A stretch of 64,000 nt of DNA from an uncultured Bacteroidales bacterium (GTDB taxonomy: Bacteria > Bacteroidota > Bacteroidia > Bacteroidales > P3), in the NCBI GenBank assembly GCA_900314925.1, contig OMXC01000009.1, forward strand, positions 1-64,000, written 5' to 3'. This document shows positions 17,351-26,231 of this stretch, one piece after another (position 1 is the first letter of the stretch; each line of letters opens with the position of its first letter). The position numbers were made by a program, and so were the translations under genes. The notes beneath the pieces were generated by a model. That model did not search any database. It saw only the letters and a program-made list of their open reading frames with translations, and was not told where the DNA came from.

Positions 17351-18282
17351 AAACAGGCAAGATTGTATTAGCTATGGCAGCGGTGGCTTTGCTTGCCGCC
17401 GGCTGCTGGAGGCGGGAGGTTGTGGATATCATGACCAGCTACCCCCTTACGCCAGAGAATGTGGCGCTGCGGGCCCGTATGCAGAACTGCGACGTCGCCC
17501 TTGTGGTCAGTATGGCCGACACGCAGTATGTGCTCCTCCGCGAGAAGTCGGCTTTCTCTCGGCGCGACGGCGTGCGGCGTTGCTTGGCCACGCGGTATGT
17601 GATGAACGGCAAGCCGAGCGATTGGAGCAGCCGTGGTGGTGAGTTCCGCCTTGGAGGGCCGGAACAGTCCGTGACGCTGACGCGCGGTGCCGACAATGCC
17701 CTGACTATGGTCGTAGACAGCATCGTCATCGCCATCGACGACATTGTTGTAGCCGGCAGCGCCATCACCTTCCGCATCGGCGTCGAAGAGGCCGACCGCC
17801 CGGCTGCACTCTACTTCTACGGCAAAGAGGGCCGTCCGGAAGACCCCATCGGCGAGACCACCATACAGCAGATGATAGGCCTTGCGTTGGCGCTGGACGG
17901 CATCATGTCCGAATGTGACGCTGACATCGACACCGGCTTTGCCGAAGCCGATGCCGCCCTGGAGGAGGCTTCGCTTGCGCTCGCAGCGGCAGATGGAGAG
18001 ATGGGGGAGTCCGCTGACGCCATCAAGACCTTCGACTGCTATGCTGAGTACTCGCGCATAGACAGCATCGCCTATGCGTTGGGCTTCACGGAGAAGGAGA
18101 CTGTCGCCCATGGCGACAACCATCTCAAGTATGTGGCCAGTGGCGGCAAGGGTGGCGCCAAGGCGTGCCGGGAGCGCATGGAAGGCATGGGAAAGGCCGC
18201 CGCCGACTGCCACTGCCGGCAGTACAAGATAGCCCACAACGGCTTCACGCACCGTAAGTGCAGCTTCACCATAGAGTGGTGA
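17347..18282 (+). CDS. Hypothetical lipoprotein
   Basis: 311 aa with a lipobox (LAMAAVALLAAGC). I do not recognise the mature part; it has a central Ala/Glu-rich helical stretch (FAEADAALEEASLALAAADGE, shorter than a coiled coil) and two Cys-containing segments near the C-terminus (KACRERM, DCHCRQ). Overlaps the regulator gene by 4 bases (ATGA), so it belongs to the ABC operon. Likely anchored in an envelope membrane. Confidence 0.7.
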   Translation: MKTGKIVLAMAAVALLAAGCWRREVVDIMTSYPLTPENVALRARMQNCDVALVVSMADTQYVLLREKSAFSRRDGVRRCLATRYVMNGKPSDWSSRGGEFRLGGPEQSVTLTRGADNALTMVVDSIVIAIDDIVVAGSAITFRIGVEEADRPAALYFYGKEGRPEDPIGETTIQQMIGLALALDGIMSECDADIDTGFAEADAALEEASLALAAADGEMGESADAIKTFDCYAEYSRIDSIAYALGFTEKETVAHGDNHLKYVASGGKGGAKACRERMEGMGKAAADCHCRQYKIAHNGFTHRKCSFTIEW

Positions 18283-18344
18283 GCCGCGAAAAAAACACAT
18301 GCATGGAGTAATTATTCTTGCGGCGGCTCGTTTGTTATTATGCT

Positions 18345-19553
18345 ATGGAAACCATCAAGAAGATATATAAGATAGGCTACGGCCCGAGCAGCAGCCACAC
18401 CATGGGTCCGCACAAGGCTGCCGAGATGTTCGCTGCACGCACCAAGGACAAGGCTGTGCGCTACCGCGTAACCCTCTACGGCTCGCTGGCGGCCACTGGC
18501 CGTGGGCACCACACCGACATGGCCATCACCCGCGGCCTCGCCCCCAAGGAGGTGGAGATAGTGTGGCGGGCCGACATCGTCAAGCCCTTCCACACCAACG
18601 GCATGTTCTTCGAGGCCTTGGGCGCCGGGGATGAGGTGGTGGACTCGTGGCTGGTCTACAGCATCGGCGGCGGCTACCTGGCCACAGAGGACGGTGTGGT
18701 GCCACTGGGCATCACCCCAGAGGGGGAGGTGTATCCGCACAACACCATGAAGGACATCATGGAGTACATCGACAAGGAGGGCCTCAGCTTCTGGGAGTAT
18801 GTGGAGCAGTGCGAGGACGGAAGCCTTTGGTTCTACCTGGAGGAGATGTGGCAGCAGATGCAGCAGACCATCGAGGAAGGCCTGCAGGACGACCGCGTCA
18901 TCGCCGGAGGCCTGCACCTGCGCTCCAAGGCCCACCAGTACTTTGTGCGTGCCAGCGGCTTCAAGCCCTCGCTGCAGAGCCGAGCCCTTGTCATAGCCTA
19001 TGCCTTGGCCACCAGCGAGCAGAACGCCTGCGGTGCCAAGATAGTCACTGCACCCACCTGTGGCTCCAGCGGCGTGCTGCCGGCGGTGCTCTACCACCTT
19101 AAGAAAAACCACGGCTTCGGCGACCGCGAGATACTGCGCGCCATGGCCACCGCTGGCCTCTTTGCCAACGTCATCAAGCACAACGCCACCATCAGCGGCG
19201 CCGAGGCCGGCTGCCAGGCCGAGGTGGGCAGTGCCTGCGTGATGGCCGCCGTGGCCAGCAACCAGCTCTTCGGCGGCAGCCCCAAGCAGATAGAGTACGC
19301 CGCCGAGATGGCCATGGAGCACAACCTGGGCCTGACGTGCGACCCCCTCTGCGGCCTGGTGCAGATACCCTGCATCGAGCGCAACGCCATGGCCGCCCTC
19401 CGCGCCCTCGACATCAATATCTACGCCATGATGAGCGATGGCCGCCATATCATCAGCTTCGACAAGGTGGTGCGCACCATGAAGCTCACCGGCCACGACC
19501 TCCCCAGCCTCTACAAGGAGACCTCCCTCGGCGGCCTGGCCTTGGACGACTGA
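18345..19553 (+). CDS. sdaA: L-serine ammonia-lyase (serine dehydratase), single chain
   Basis: 402 aa from the ATG at 18345 (METIKKIYKIGYGPSSSHTMGP), the start that fits the family; a frame extension to 18318 has no support. The beta domain leads (GPSSSHTMGP), then the alpha domain with the Fe-S ligand cysteines and SGSS-like loop: TAPTCGSSGVLPAVL and LTCDPLCGLVQIPCIERNA. Converts L-serine to pyruvate and ammonia using a 4Fe-4S cluster. Followed by a strong terminator. Confidence 0.93.
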   Translation: METIKKIYKIGYGPSSSHTMGPHKAAEMFAARTKDKAVRYRVTLYGSLAATGRGHHTDMAITRGLAPKEVEIVWRADIVKPFHTNGMFFEALGAGDEVVDSWLVYSIGGGYLATEDGVVPLGITPEGEVYPHNTMKDIMEYIDKEGLSFWEYVEQCEDGSLWFYLEEMWQQMQQTIEEGLQDDRVIAGGLHLRSKAHQYFVRASGFKPSLQSRALVIAYALATSEQNACGAKIVTAPTCGSSGVLPAVLYHLKKNHGFGDREILRAMATAGLFANVIKHNATISGAEAGCQAEVGSACVMAAVASNQLFGGSPKQIEYAAEMAMEHNLGLTCDPLCGLVQIPCIERNAMAALRALDINIYAMMSDGRHIISFDKVVRTMKLTGHDLPSLYKETSLGGLALDD

Positions 19554-19570
19554 CGCCGGCCGTTATAAAA

Positions 19571-19616
19571 CGCAGGAGGGCGGAACGCATCGTTCCGCCC
19601 TCCTGTGTTTTGTTTT
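19571..19616. terminator. Bidirectional terminator between convergent genes
   Basis: Perfect 15-bp stem CAGGAGGGCGGAACG / CGTTCCGCCCTCCTG (19573-19587, 19591-19605) with a 3-base loop, then TGTTTTGTTTT. Serves the serine dehydratase gene and possibly the convergent gene ending at 19626. Confidence 0.9.
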
Positions 19617-19625
19617 GCCATGACG

Positions 19626-20927
19626 TCACTGCACCGTGTGCTCCAGCGGCGTCACCTTGCTGTGGTCTATGCCGAAGGCGTCGGGCACCGAGTCGTTGGC
19701 GCTCGCCGTGCTGTCTTTGCGGTATTCCAGCCCTTTCTCCGGACGGTTGCAGTCGCTCATGTTGTCCTGTATGCGGGCTATGTCCTCGGCGGTGAGGGGC
19801 TTGTTGTTCTGCGTGAAGCGCTGCTGGCGGAAGGGGAAAGCGTCTGCCAGCTCGCCGCTGTAGTAGAAGTCGAAGCCTATGCCGCCGAAGGTGTACATGC
19901 GGTCGCCCACCTCTATGTGGCTGCCTCCCGGCACGGGGTCGGGCTTGGGCACCGACTGTGAGAAGCCCACGTTGAAGAGCGTGAACAGCACGTCGGGCCG
20001 GTCGCTGATGTCGTAGCCGGCGCGGCGCCACTGCAGCATCGTCTGGTGCAGTATGCAGCCCGTGTAGATATAGCTGTAGAGGTGGTTGCGGTAGTCCACG
20101 AGGCGGTTGTAGCGCTCGGTGGCGTGGTCGTCGGTCTCAAAGTCCAGCAGGTGCTCGTAGGCTTTGCCCATATAGAACTCCGACGAAGGGTCTTGCAGGT
20201 GCTGCTCCACGGCCTCTGCCGTAAAGTTCTTGATACCGTTGACGCCGTAGCTGAACTGGCTCTGCACGCTGAGCACCTTGACGGGGCCGAGGTACTTCTT
20301 GAACATCTCGCGCTTGCTGTTGAACAGGCGTATCTGCTCGCCAATGAGGCACCCCACTATCATGCGCGGCTCCACGCCCGTCAGGCGTCCGGCCTCGTTG
20401 ATGAGGGCGCTGTCGCGCAGTATGGCCTCCTTCAGGGCTGGCCAAGCGGGCTCGGCCATCCACGGTATCAGGTTCTGGCGCTGCTGCTGCGGTGTCGAGG
20501 CCAGCAGGGCGCCGATGCGGTCGGCCAGCGCGTCGATGCTGTCGTTCTCCTCCATGTATATCTGTGCGGCAGCCACCATGCGGTTCACCACCATCGGGTC
20601 GCCGCTGAACTGCGCCGCACGCATTATCAGACGTGCGTTCTCGGGGTAGAAGCGTGCCAGCGCCGCCAGACGGCCGTACTGCAGGGCCCACTGCTCGTCG
20701 ATCTGTGCCTGTGTCATCTTGGCGCCCTTGAGCTCTTCCATCTCGCTCACCGACATCAGGTAGCGGTAGTTCTTGTCCACAGCCCCCCGGTTGTTGGTGA
20801 CGCCCAGCTGGTAGAGCCCCCAGGCACCGATTATAGCGGCGCCTGCCAGCGCGAAGAGCACCAGCAGCACGTCGAACACCTTGCGCCACACAGGGCGCTG
20901 CTTGAACTCAGTCCAAAGATGTCTCAT
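19626..20927 (-). CDS. Membrane-anchored protein of unknown function, 433 aa
   Basis: One N-terminal membrane segment (VFDVLLVLFALAGAAIIGAWGLY) and a large periplasmic part. A central stretch, GVEPRMIVGCLIGEQIRLF...YLGPVKVLSVQSQFSYGVNGI, recalls the Glu-centred helix and following loop of lytic-transglycosylase-like or DUF1402 proteins, but I cannot confirm this. Lies 43 bases after nhaD on the same strand, so probably co-transcribed. No other domain is evident. Confidence 0.7.
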   Translation of the reverse strand: MRHLWTEFKQRPVWRKVFDVLLVLFALAGAAIIGAWGLYQLGVTNNRGAVDKNYRYLMSVSEMEELKGAKMTQAQIDEQWALQYGRLAALARFYPENARLIMRAAQFSGDPMVVNRMVAAAQIYMEENDSIDALADRIGALLASTPQQQRQNLIPWMAEPAWPALKEAILRDSALINEAGRLTGVEPRMIVGCLIGEQIRLFNSKREMFKKYLGPVKVLSVQSQFSYGVNGIKNFTAEAVEQHLQDPSSEFYMGKAYEHLLDFETDDHATERYNRLVDYRNHLYSYIYTGCILHQTMLQWRRAGYDISDRPDVLFTLFNVGFSQSVPKPDPVPGGSHIEVGDRMYTFGGIGFDFYYSGELADAFPFRQQRFTQNNKPLTAEDIARIQDNMSDCNRPEKGLEYRKDSTASANDSVPDAFGIDHSKVTPLEHTVQ

Positions 20928-20970
20928 CAGAATCTTTAAACTTTAAACCTTAAACTCTAAACCTTAAACT

Positions 20971-22344
20971 TTAAACCATCTGGCTCCACCACTCGTAGGG
21001 CTCGAACATCAGGTTCATGGCCACGAAGACCACGGCGCCTGCGACGTAGCCTGCGAAGGCAAGCCATGAGATTTTCTTGAGGTACCAGATGAAGTCTATC
21101 TTCTCCATGCCCATGACGGCCACACCGGCTGCCGAGCCGATGATCAGCAGCGAGCCGCCCGTGCCGGCGCAGTAGGCCAGGAACTCCCAGAAGGGATGGT
21201 TGGCGATGAAGCCTTCGGGCGACATCGGGTACATGCCCTGCACGGCGGCCACCAGCGGCACGTTGTCGACGATGGACGAGAGGATGCCGATGATGAAGTC
21301 GATGAGGAAGAAGCCTACCACTTCGCCGCCAGCCTCGATGCCGCGCATGGAGTCGAGCCCCTGTGCCAGGCTGCCGAGGATGCCGGCCACCTTCAGGCAG
21401 CTCACCGCCATCAGGATGCCGAGGAAGAAGAGGACGGTGGGCACGTCGACATGCTCCAGGGTGCTCACGGCTGTGGGCAGCTCGTGGCCTTCCTTGGAGT
21501 GGCGACGGCTCAGTATCTCGGTCGTCACCCACAGCACCGACAGGCTTATCAGCATGCCGAGGTAGGGGGGCAGGTGGGTGATGGTCTTGAAGATGGGCAC
21601 GAAGATGAGGCCGCAGACACCCATGATGAGCACCAGGCGGCGCATCCACGGTGCCACGTTGACGCCGTCGTCCTGCTGTTCGGGACGCACGATGTCGCCC
21701 TTGAGCGTGGCGCTAAGCACCAGCACCGGCACCACCATGCACACGAGGCTCGGCAGGAGGGTCTTGACGATGATGTTGACCGTCGTCACCTGGCCTTTGA
21801 TCCACAGCATTATGGTCGTCACGTCGCCTATGGGGCTCCATGCACCGCCGGCGTTGGCGGCCAGGATGACCATGCCGGCGAAGAGCCAGCGCTCCTTCTT
21901 GTCGGCGATGAGCTTGCGCAGCAGCGCCACCATGACGATGGCCGTGGTCATGTTGTCAAGCAGGGCCGACAGGAAGAACGTCAGTATGGATATGATCCAC
22001 AGCAGCTTCTTCTTGTCGGTGGTCTTGATGAGGTCTGTGATGACCGTGAAGCCCTTGTAGTCCTCTATCAGGGTGACGATGGTCATGGCGCCCAGCAGGA
22101 AGAAGACAATCTCCGCCGTCTCGCCGAGGTTCTCCACAAGGCTTGTGCTCACGAAGGAGCGGTAGCCTTCTAAGCCGCCGTAGCTGGCCAGCACCTCGGG
22201 GTTGTTTACGTTGAACATGTTGAAGATCGCCCATATCAGGCAGCCCAGTAGCAGCGCCGAGGCCGTCTTGTTGATCTTCAGGGGGTGTTCGAGTGCTATG
22301 CAAGCATAGCCGAGTATAAAAATTGTTACTAATGTAACTACCAT
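20971..22344 (-). CDS. nhaD: Na+/H+ antiporter NhaD family
   Basis: 457 aa from the ATG at 22344 (MVVTLVTIFILGYACIALEHP); a longer frame to 22710 only runs through the antisense of yidC. About 12 membrane segments. Motifs of the NhaD/ion-transporter superfamily: LLDNMTTAIVMVALL, GGAWSPIGDVTTIMLW, IVDNVPLVAAVQGM and CAGTGGSLLIIGSAAGVA. Exchanges sodium for protons across the inner membrane. It starts 32 bases after the yidC stop, likely in one operon. Confidence 0.93.
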   Translation of the reverse strand: MVVTLVTIFILGYACIALEHPLKINKTASALLLGCLIWAIFNMFNVNNPEVLASYGGLEGYRSFVSTSLVENLGETAEIVFFLLGAMTIVTLIEDYKGFTVITDLIKTTDKKKLLWIISILTFFLSALLDNMTTAIVMVALLRKLIADKKERWLFAGMVILAANAGGAWSPIGDVTTIMLWIKGQVTTVNIIVKTLLPSLVCMVVPVLVLSATLKGDIVRPEQQDDGVNVAPWMRRLVLIMGVCGLIFVPIFKTITHLPPYLGMLISLSVLWVTTEILSRRHSKEGHELPTAVSTLEHVDVPTVLFFLGILMAVSCLKVAGILGSLAQGLDSMRGIEAGGEVVGFFLIDFIIGILSSIVDNVPLVAAVQGMYPMSPEGFIANHPFWEFLAYCAGTGGSLLIIGSAAGVAVMGMEKIDFIWYLKKISWLAFAGYVAGAVVFVAMNLMFEPYEWWSQMV

Positions 22345-22376
22345 GATTGAGTTGTTTTTGGGTTTATTTTGTTGTT

Positions 22377-24365
22377 TTATCGTCTGTTTTGCTGTTTCTG
22401 CATTTGCTCGGCCTGCTTCTGCAGCTCTTCGAGGCGGCGCTGGAAGTTGCTCTTCTTCTTGCCTTTGCCGCTGTCTTTGGCGTGCTTCTGGTCGTAGGCG
22501 GCCATGCGGGCGCGCACCTTCTTCTCGCTCGTGAAGCGGCGTATGAGTATCATCACCGTCATCGTGAAGGTCAGCGAGATGAGGTAGTACAGGTTCAGTC
22601 CCGCGCTCTGGCTGTTGAAGATGAAGAGCATCATGAAGGGCATGAAGTACATCATGAACTTCATGCCGGGCATGCTCTGCGTGCCGGCCTGCTGGCGCAT
22701 GGTGTACCACGTGTAGAAGAACTGCATGCCGAACATCAGCAGGCAGAACAGCGAGATGTGGTCGCCGTAGAGCGGTATGTTGAACCCGAAGTCGAGTATC
22801 GAGTCATAGTTGGACAGGTCGGGGCACCACAGGAACGGCTTCTGGCGCAGCTCGATGGCTATGGGGAAGAACATGAACATAGCCGTCAGGAAAGGCATCT
22901 GTATCAGCACCGGCAGGCAGCCCGCCATGGGGCTGTAGCCCGCCCGCTTCTGCAGGGCCATCATCTGCTGCTGCTTCTGCATGGCCTGCTCGGGCTGCGG
23001 GTATTTCTTGTTGAGGGCGTCCATCTCGGGCTTCAGTATGCGCATGATGGCGCCGCCCTGGTAGCTCTTGTACACCAGCGGCAGCAGCACCAGGCGGATG
23101 AGCAGCGTGAAGACGATGATGATGATGCCGTGGTTCCAGCCGAACTGCTCCAGGAAGTTGAACACCGGCACTATGAGGTAGCGGCTGACGCTCTTGGAGA
23201 TGATTGTCCAGCCCAGGGGCAGCATGCGGTCGTAGCCGCGGCCTATGGCGCGCAGGTCGCGCAGCTTCGTGGGGCCGTAGTAGAAGCCCATGTGCATCTG
23301 CGGAGCCTTCTCGTCATACTGCAGGCCTATCACGGCGCGCATGTCCGTCAGGTAGTTGCGCGCTGTGTCGCGGCTGTCGGTCTTCACCTCGATGTCGGCG
23401 TTCTCGAAAGGCACGCCGCCCTCGGCGGTCATGATGGCTGCGAAATACTGGTCTTTGAAGGCCACCCAGTCGAGGTTCACCTTCACCTGCTTTTGTTTGT
23501 CCTGGCCCAGGCTCAGGTTGTCGGGGTTCTTGTCCTTGGGGGTCTTGTAGTATATGCTGCTGTAGTAGCGCTCGCGGTCGCTGTTGCGGTTGCTCTTGCC
23601 GCGGCTGCCGCTGTTCACCTTCTCCTGGCGCAGCATGCGGTTCTGCCACTGGAAGTCCATGTAGGGCGTGTTGCGCACCACCTTGCCGAGGCCCACGAAG
23701 TTGATGTCGAACCCCACCTCGTAGCTGTCGCCGCGCATGGTGTAGCGGAACTCCAGGTAAGGCGTTGCGCCCTGCATGCTGCTGTCGCCCTCGATCTCGG
23801 CTCTGAAGCACAGCGCCGCGGAGTCGTTCTCGCCGACTTCCAGCGTGCTGCCGGCAGCCTCCACAGGCTTGCCGTTCACGTATGGCTTGAACACCAGGTC
23901 TTTGGTGTTCACCACGCGGTTGTCCTCGGTCGAGAAGACGAGGTTCATGTTGTCCTCCGAGGGGGTGATGAGCACCAGCTCGTTGCTGTCGTAGGTCTTG
24001 TAGTCGGCCAGCACCACACGGTCCACACGGGCGCCGAGGGTGTTGAACTCCACGGTCATCAGGCTGTTGCTCATGGTGAGGCTGCGCACGTCGCCCTGCG
24101 CGGCGGTGTTGAAGACGCCCATGTCCTGCACGCGGCGCTGCACGCCGGGCAGCATCGTGTCACCCTCGGCGGCCAGGCTGTCGAGCCTGGCCTTCTCGGC
24201 CAGGATGCTGTCCTCCACGCGTTTGGCCTCGACGTCGGCCAGCACCATGCTGTCGTATACGCGCTGACGCTCGGCCATCTCCTCCTTCGACGGGGCCACC
24301 CAGAACATGTAGCCCACGAAGATGCCAAATATCAAAATCAGTCCGATGATTGACTTTTTATCCAT
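22377..24365 (-). CDS. yidC: Membrane protein insertase YidC
   Basis: 662 aa, the long gram-negative form. First membrane segment IIGLILIFGIFVGYMFWV, a large periplasmic beta domain (to about 380), then the conserved insertase core (RLVLLPLVYKSYQGGAIMR, the cytoplasmic PEQAMQKQQQMMALQKRAG loop, GCLPVLIQMPFLTAMFMFF) and a Lys/Gln-rich tail. Inserts membrane proteins alone or with SecYEG. All core segments are present. Confidence 0.96.
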   Translation of the reverse strand: MDKKSIIGLILIFGIFVGYMFWVAPSKEEMAERQRVYDSMVLADVEAKRVEDSILAEKARLDSLAAEGDTMLPGVQRRVQDMGVFNTAAQGDVRSLTMSNSLMTVEFNTLGARVDRVVLADYKTYDSNELVLITPSEDNMNLVFSTEDNRVVNTKDLVFKPYVNGKPVEAAGSTLEVGENDSAALCFRAEIEGDSSMQGATPYLEFRYTMRGDSYEVGFDINFVGLGKVVRNTPYMDFQWQNRMLRQEKVNSGSRGKSNRNSDRERYYSSIYYKTPKDKNPDNLSLGQDKQKQVKVNLDWVAFKDQYFAAIMTAEGGVPFENADIEVKTDSRDTARNYLTDMRAVIGLQYDEKAPQMHMGFYYGPTKLRDLRAIGRGYDRMLPLGWTIISKSVSRYLIVPVFNFLEQFGWNHGIIIIVFTLLIRLVLLPLVYKSYQGGAIMRILKPEMDALNKKYPQPEQAMQKQQQMMALQKRAGYSPMAGCLPVLIQMPFLTAMFMFFPIAIELRQKPFLWCPDLSNYDSILDFGFNIPLYGDHISLFCLLMFGMQFFYTWYTMRQQAGTQSMPGMKFMMYFMPFMMLFIFNSQSAGLNLYYLISLTFTMTVMILIRRFTSEKKVRARMAAYDQKHAKDSGKGKKKSNFQRRLEELQKQAEQMQKQQNRR

Positions 24366-24444
24366 CTTTATCTCTTTGTGTATTGTTTCTTTACTATTTG
24401 TTATACAATGCCATATACTTCCCGGCTACCGGAAAAGTAAATTG

Positions 24445-24452
24445 CAAATTTA
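24445..24452 (-). promoter_or_regulatory. Probable -7 box of the yidC promoter
   Basis: TAAATTTG on the minus strand, about 80 bases before the yidC start. I found no -33 TTTG at the usual distance, so this call is weak. Confidence 0.4.
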
Positions 24453-24540
24453 CAAAAAAAACCTTATATTTATCCTTTTATTTTGTTATTTTTGCAAAAA
24501 AGCCCTCTCCATGCCGTCCGCAGCCCCTTTTCCCACCCAT

Positions 24541-24715
24541 TTTGGTACGCACTTGGTACGGCATTTCAACGATACTTCAACGATACTTCAACGATACTTC
24601 TTCAGTAGTTCTTCAGTGTAGCACTGAAATACTACTGAAGAACTACTGAAGAACTACTGAAGAACGGCCGTACCGGGTCCGAAGGGACTCCGTAGGGGGG
24701 CCGTGGAGGATGGGG
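24541..24715. repeat. Dispersed palindromic element, copy A
   Basis: Left arm: three TTCAACGATAC units, then TTCTTCAGTAG and TTCTTCAGTG. Centre: TAG. Right arm: CACTGAAATA then three CTACTGAAGAA units. Flanked by partly complementary GC-rich outer arms (GGTACGGC and GGCCGTACCGG). Lies in the 472-base gap between divergent yidC and the gene at 24838; I see no gene in the gap. Confidence 0.85.
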
Positions 24716-24837
24716 AGGGAGCGGGGGGGGGCGAGGGGAGCGGGGGTGGGGCCGAAGGCGAAAATATTTTGTTTGTGTATACAATATAATGGTGGTTGGG
24801 ACGTTAAATATGCCGTAACAGTAAAGAAACCGAAGGT

Positions 24838-26220
24838 ATGAGTCTGCGCAAGGGATTGACTGCCATTATAATGCTGCTGTTGTGCGCTCTGCGCGCGGCG
24901 GCGTATGACTTCTCGGCCACCGCGCCGACGGGGCAGACGCTGTATCTGACCTACTGCACCGGCGGCGTCAAGGTCGTCTATCCGGCCAATACTGCTGTGC
25001 CGGCGCAGGGCTGGAACGGCTACGTGCGGCCCACGGGTGCGCTCGCCATCCCCGGGACGGTGAGCCACGACGGCGTGAGCTACACCGTCGTGGCCGTCGA
25101 GCATCATGCCTTCTACGGCTGCAACGGCCTGACGGCCTTGACCCTCGGCGAGGGCGTCGTCGCGGTGCGCGCCAACGCCTTCGGCCTTTGCACGGCCTTG
25201 AATGCCATCACGTTGCCATCTACCGTCGACTCCCTCGGGTCGTCGGCGTTCTACAACTGCACGTCGCTGCAGATGGTCACGGTGCGCCGCGTCGCGCCGC
25301 CGGTGACGGCGACCACCGCCTTCTACGATGTGCCGCTGTCCGCTGTGGCCCTCGTGGTGCCCTGCGGCTGCGTGGCGGCCTACACTGCCGCGAGCCCGTG
25401 GAGCTCTTTCGCCACCGTCGACGACGCCGGCTGCGTGGTGACGGTGGCCACGGGCGTCAACAACCTGCAGCGCGGCAGCGTCAGCGGCGGCGGCGATTAT
25501 GCCGACGGCGCCGAGGTGACCCTCACGGCGACGCCCGCCGAGGGCTGCTTCTTCGCCTGCTGGGGCGACGGCGACACCCTTAACCCGCGCGTGGTCACCG
25601 CCACGGCGGGGGCTCGCTATGTGGCCCATTTCTTCCCTTATGTGCATGACACCCTGCTCGTTGTGCAGACAGATACCTTAGAAGTCCACGACACGGTGCG
25701 CATCTACAACGGCGGCACCGACACGCTGTATGTGGTGCAGCGCGACACCCTGCGCCTCACCGACACTGTGCAGCCCCCGCTCGTCACCCTCACGCTGGTC
25801 AGCAGCGACCCGTGGCGCGGCATCGTGGTGGGCAACGCCACGGTGCCCGTGGGCACTGAGATCGAGGCTGTGGCCATACCGATGGACGGCGACGCCTTCT
25901 ACGGCTGGAGCGACGGCTCCTACGACAACCCGCGCCGCATCAGCGTCGACGGCGACATGGTGCTGACGGCCTTCTTCGGCGAGTACGAGGGCATCGACGG
26001 CGCGGGCGGCGACGGCACGGCCTGGTCGGTCACGGTCGACGGGCGCCGCCTGACGGTGCACTGCGGGGCGGGGGAGACGGTGCGCCTCTTCGACATGCAG
26101 GGGCGCAGCCTGCTGAGCGTCAACGCCTCGAGCGAGGCCACCACGGTGGTGGTGCCGGCGGCGGGGGCTTACCTCGTCAGCGTAGGCACGGCGCCGGCAA
26201 AACGGATATTGATAGAATAA
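24838..26220 (+). CDS. Secreted surface protein with BspA-like and InlB-like repeats and likely T9SS tail
   Basis: 460 aa. A signal peptide (LTAIIMLLLCALRAAA) precedes a short BspA-type leucine-rich repeat block (about 75-165, VVAVEHHAFYGCNGLTALTLGEGV). Two InlB B-repeat-like modules follow (GSVSGGGDYADGAEVTLTA and GIVVGNATVPVGTEIEAVAI), separated by HDTL/DTLYVVQRDTL linkers. The last 70 residues (VRLFDMQGRSLLSV...GAYLVSVG..KRILIE) match a type A T9SS sorting domain. Probably exported and anchored at the surface. High GC, long stretches of Ala/Gly/Asp. Confidence 0.75.
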   Translation: MSLRKGLTAIIMLLLCALRAAAYDFSATAPTGQTLYLTYCTGGVKVVYPANTAVPAQGWNGYVRPTGALAIPGTVSHDGVSYTVVAVEHHAFYGCNGLTALTLGEGVVAVRANAFGLCTALNAITLPSTVDSLGSSAFYNCTSLQMVTVRRVAPPVTATTAFYDVPLSAVALVVPCGCVAAYTAASPWSSFATVDDAGCVVTVATGVNNLQRGSVSGGGDYADGAEVTLTATPAEGCFFACWGDGDTLNPRVVTATAGARYVAHFFPYVHDTLLVVQTDTLEVHDTVRIYNGGTDTLYVVQRDTLRLTDTVQPPLVTLTLVSSDPWRGIVVGNATVPVGTEIEAVAIPMDGDAFYGWSDGSYDNPRRISVDGDMVLTAFFGEYEGIDGAGGDGTAWSVTVDGRRLTVHCGAGETVRLFDMQGRSLLSVNASSEATTVVVPAAGAYLVSVGTAPAKRILIE

Positions 26221-26231
26221 AAACACGAGAT

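Noticed and set aside
19486..20031. Minus-strand Arg-rich frame at the end of the 433-aa gene
   Set aside because: Arg/Pro/Gln-rich composition typical of a GC-rich shadow frame.
20971..22710. 579-aa version of NhaD
   Set aside because: The extra N-terminal part is His/Arg-rich antisense of yidC; the membrane protein begins at 22344.
24350..24649. Short frames ending in SSSSVVLQCGTE..LLKNY at several loci
   Set aside because: The repeated peptide is the translation of the palindromic element, not a protein family.
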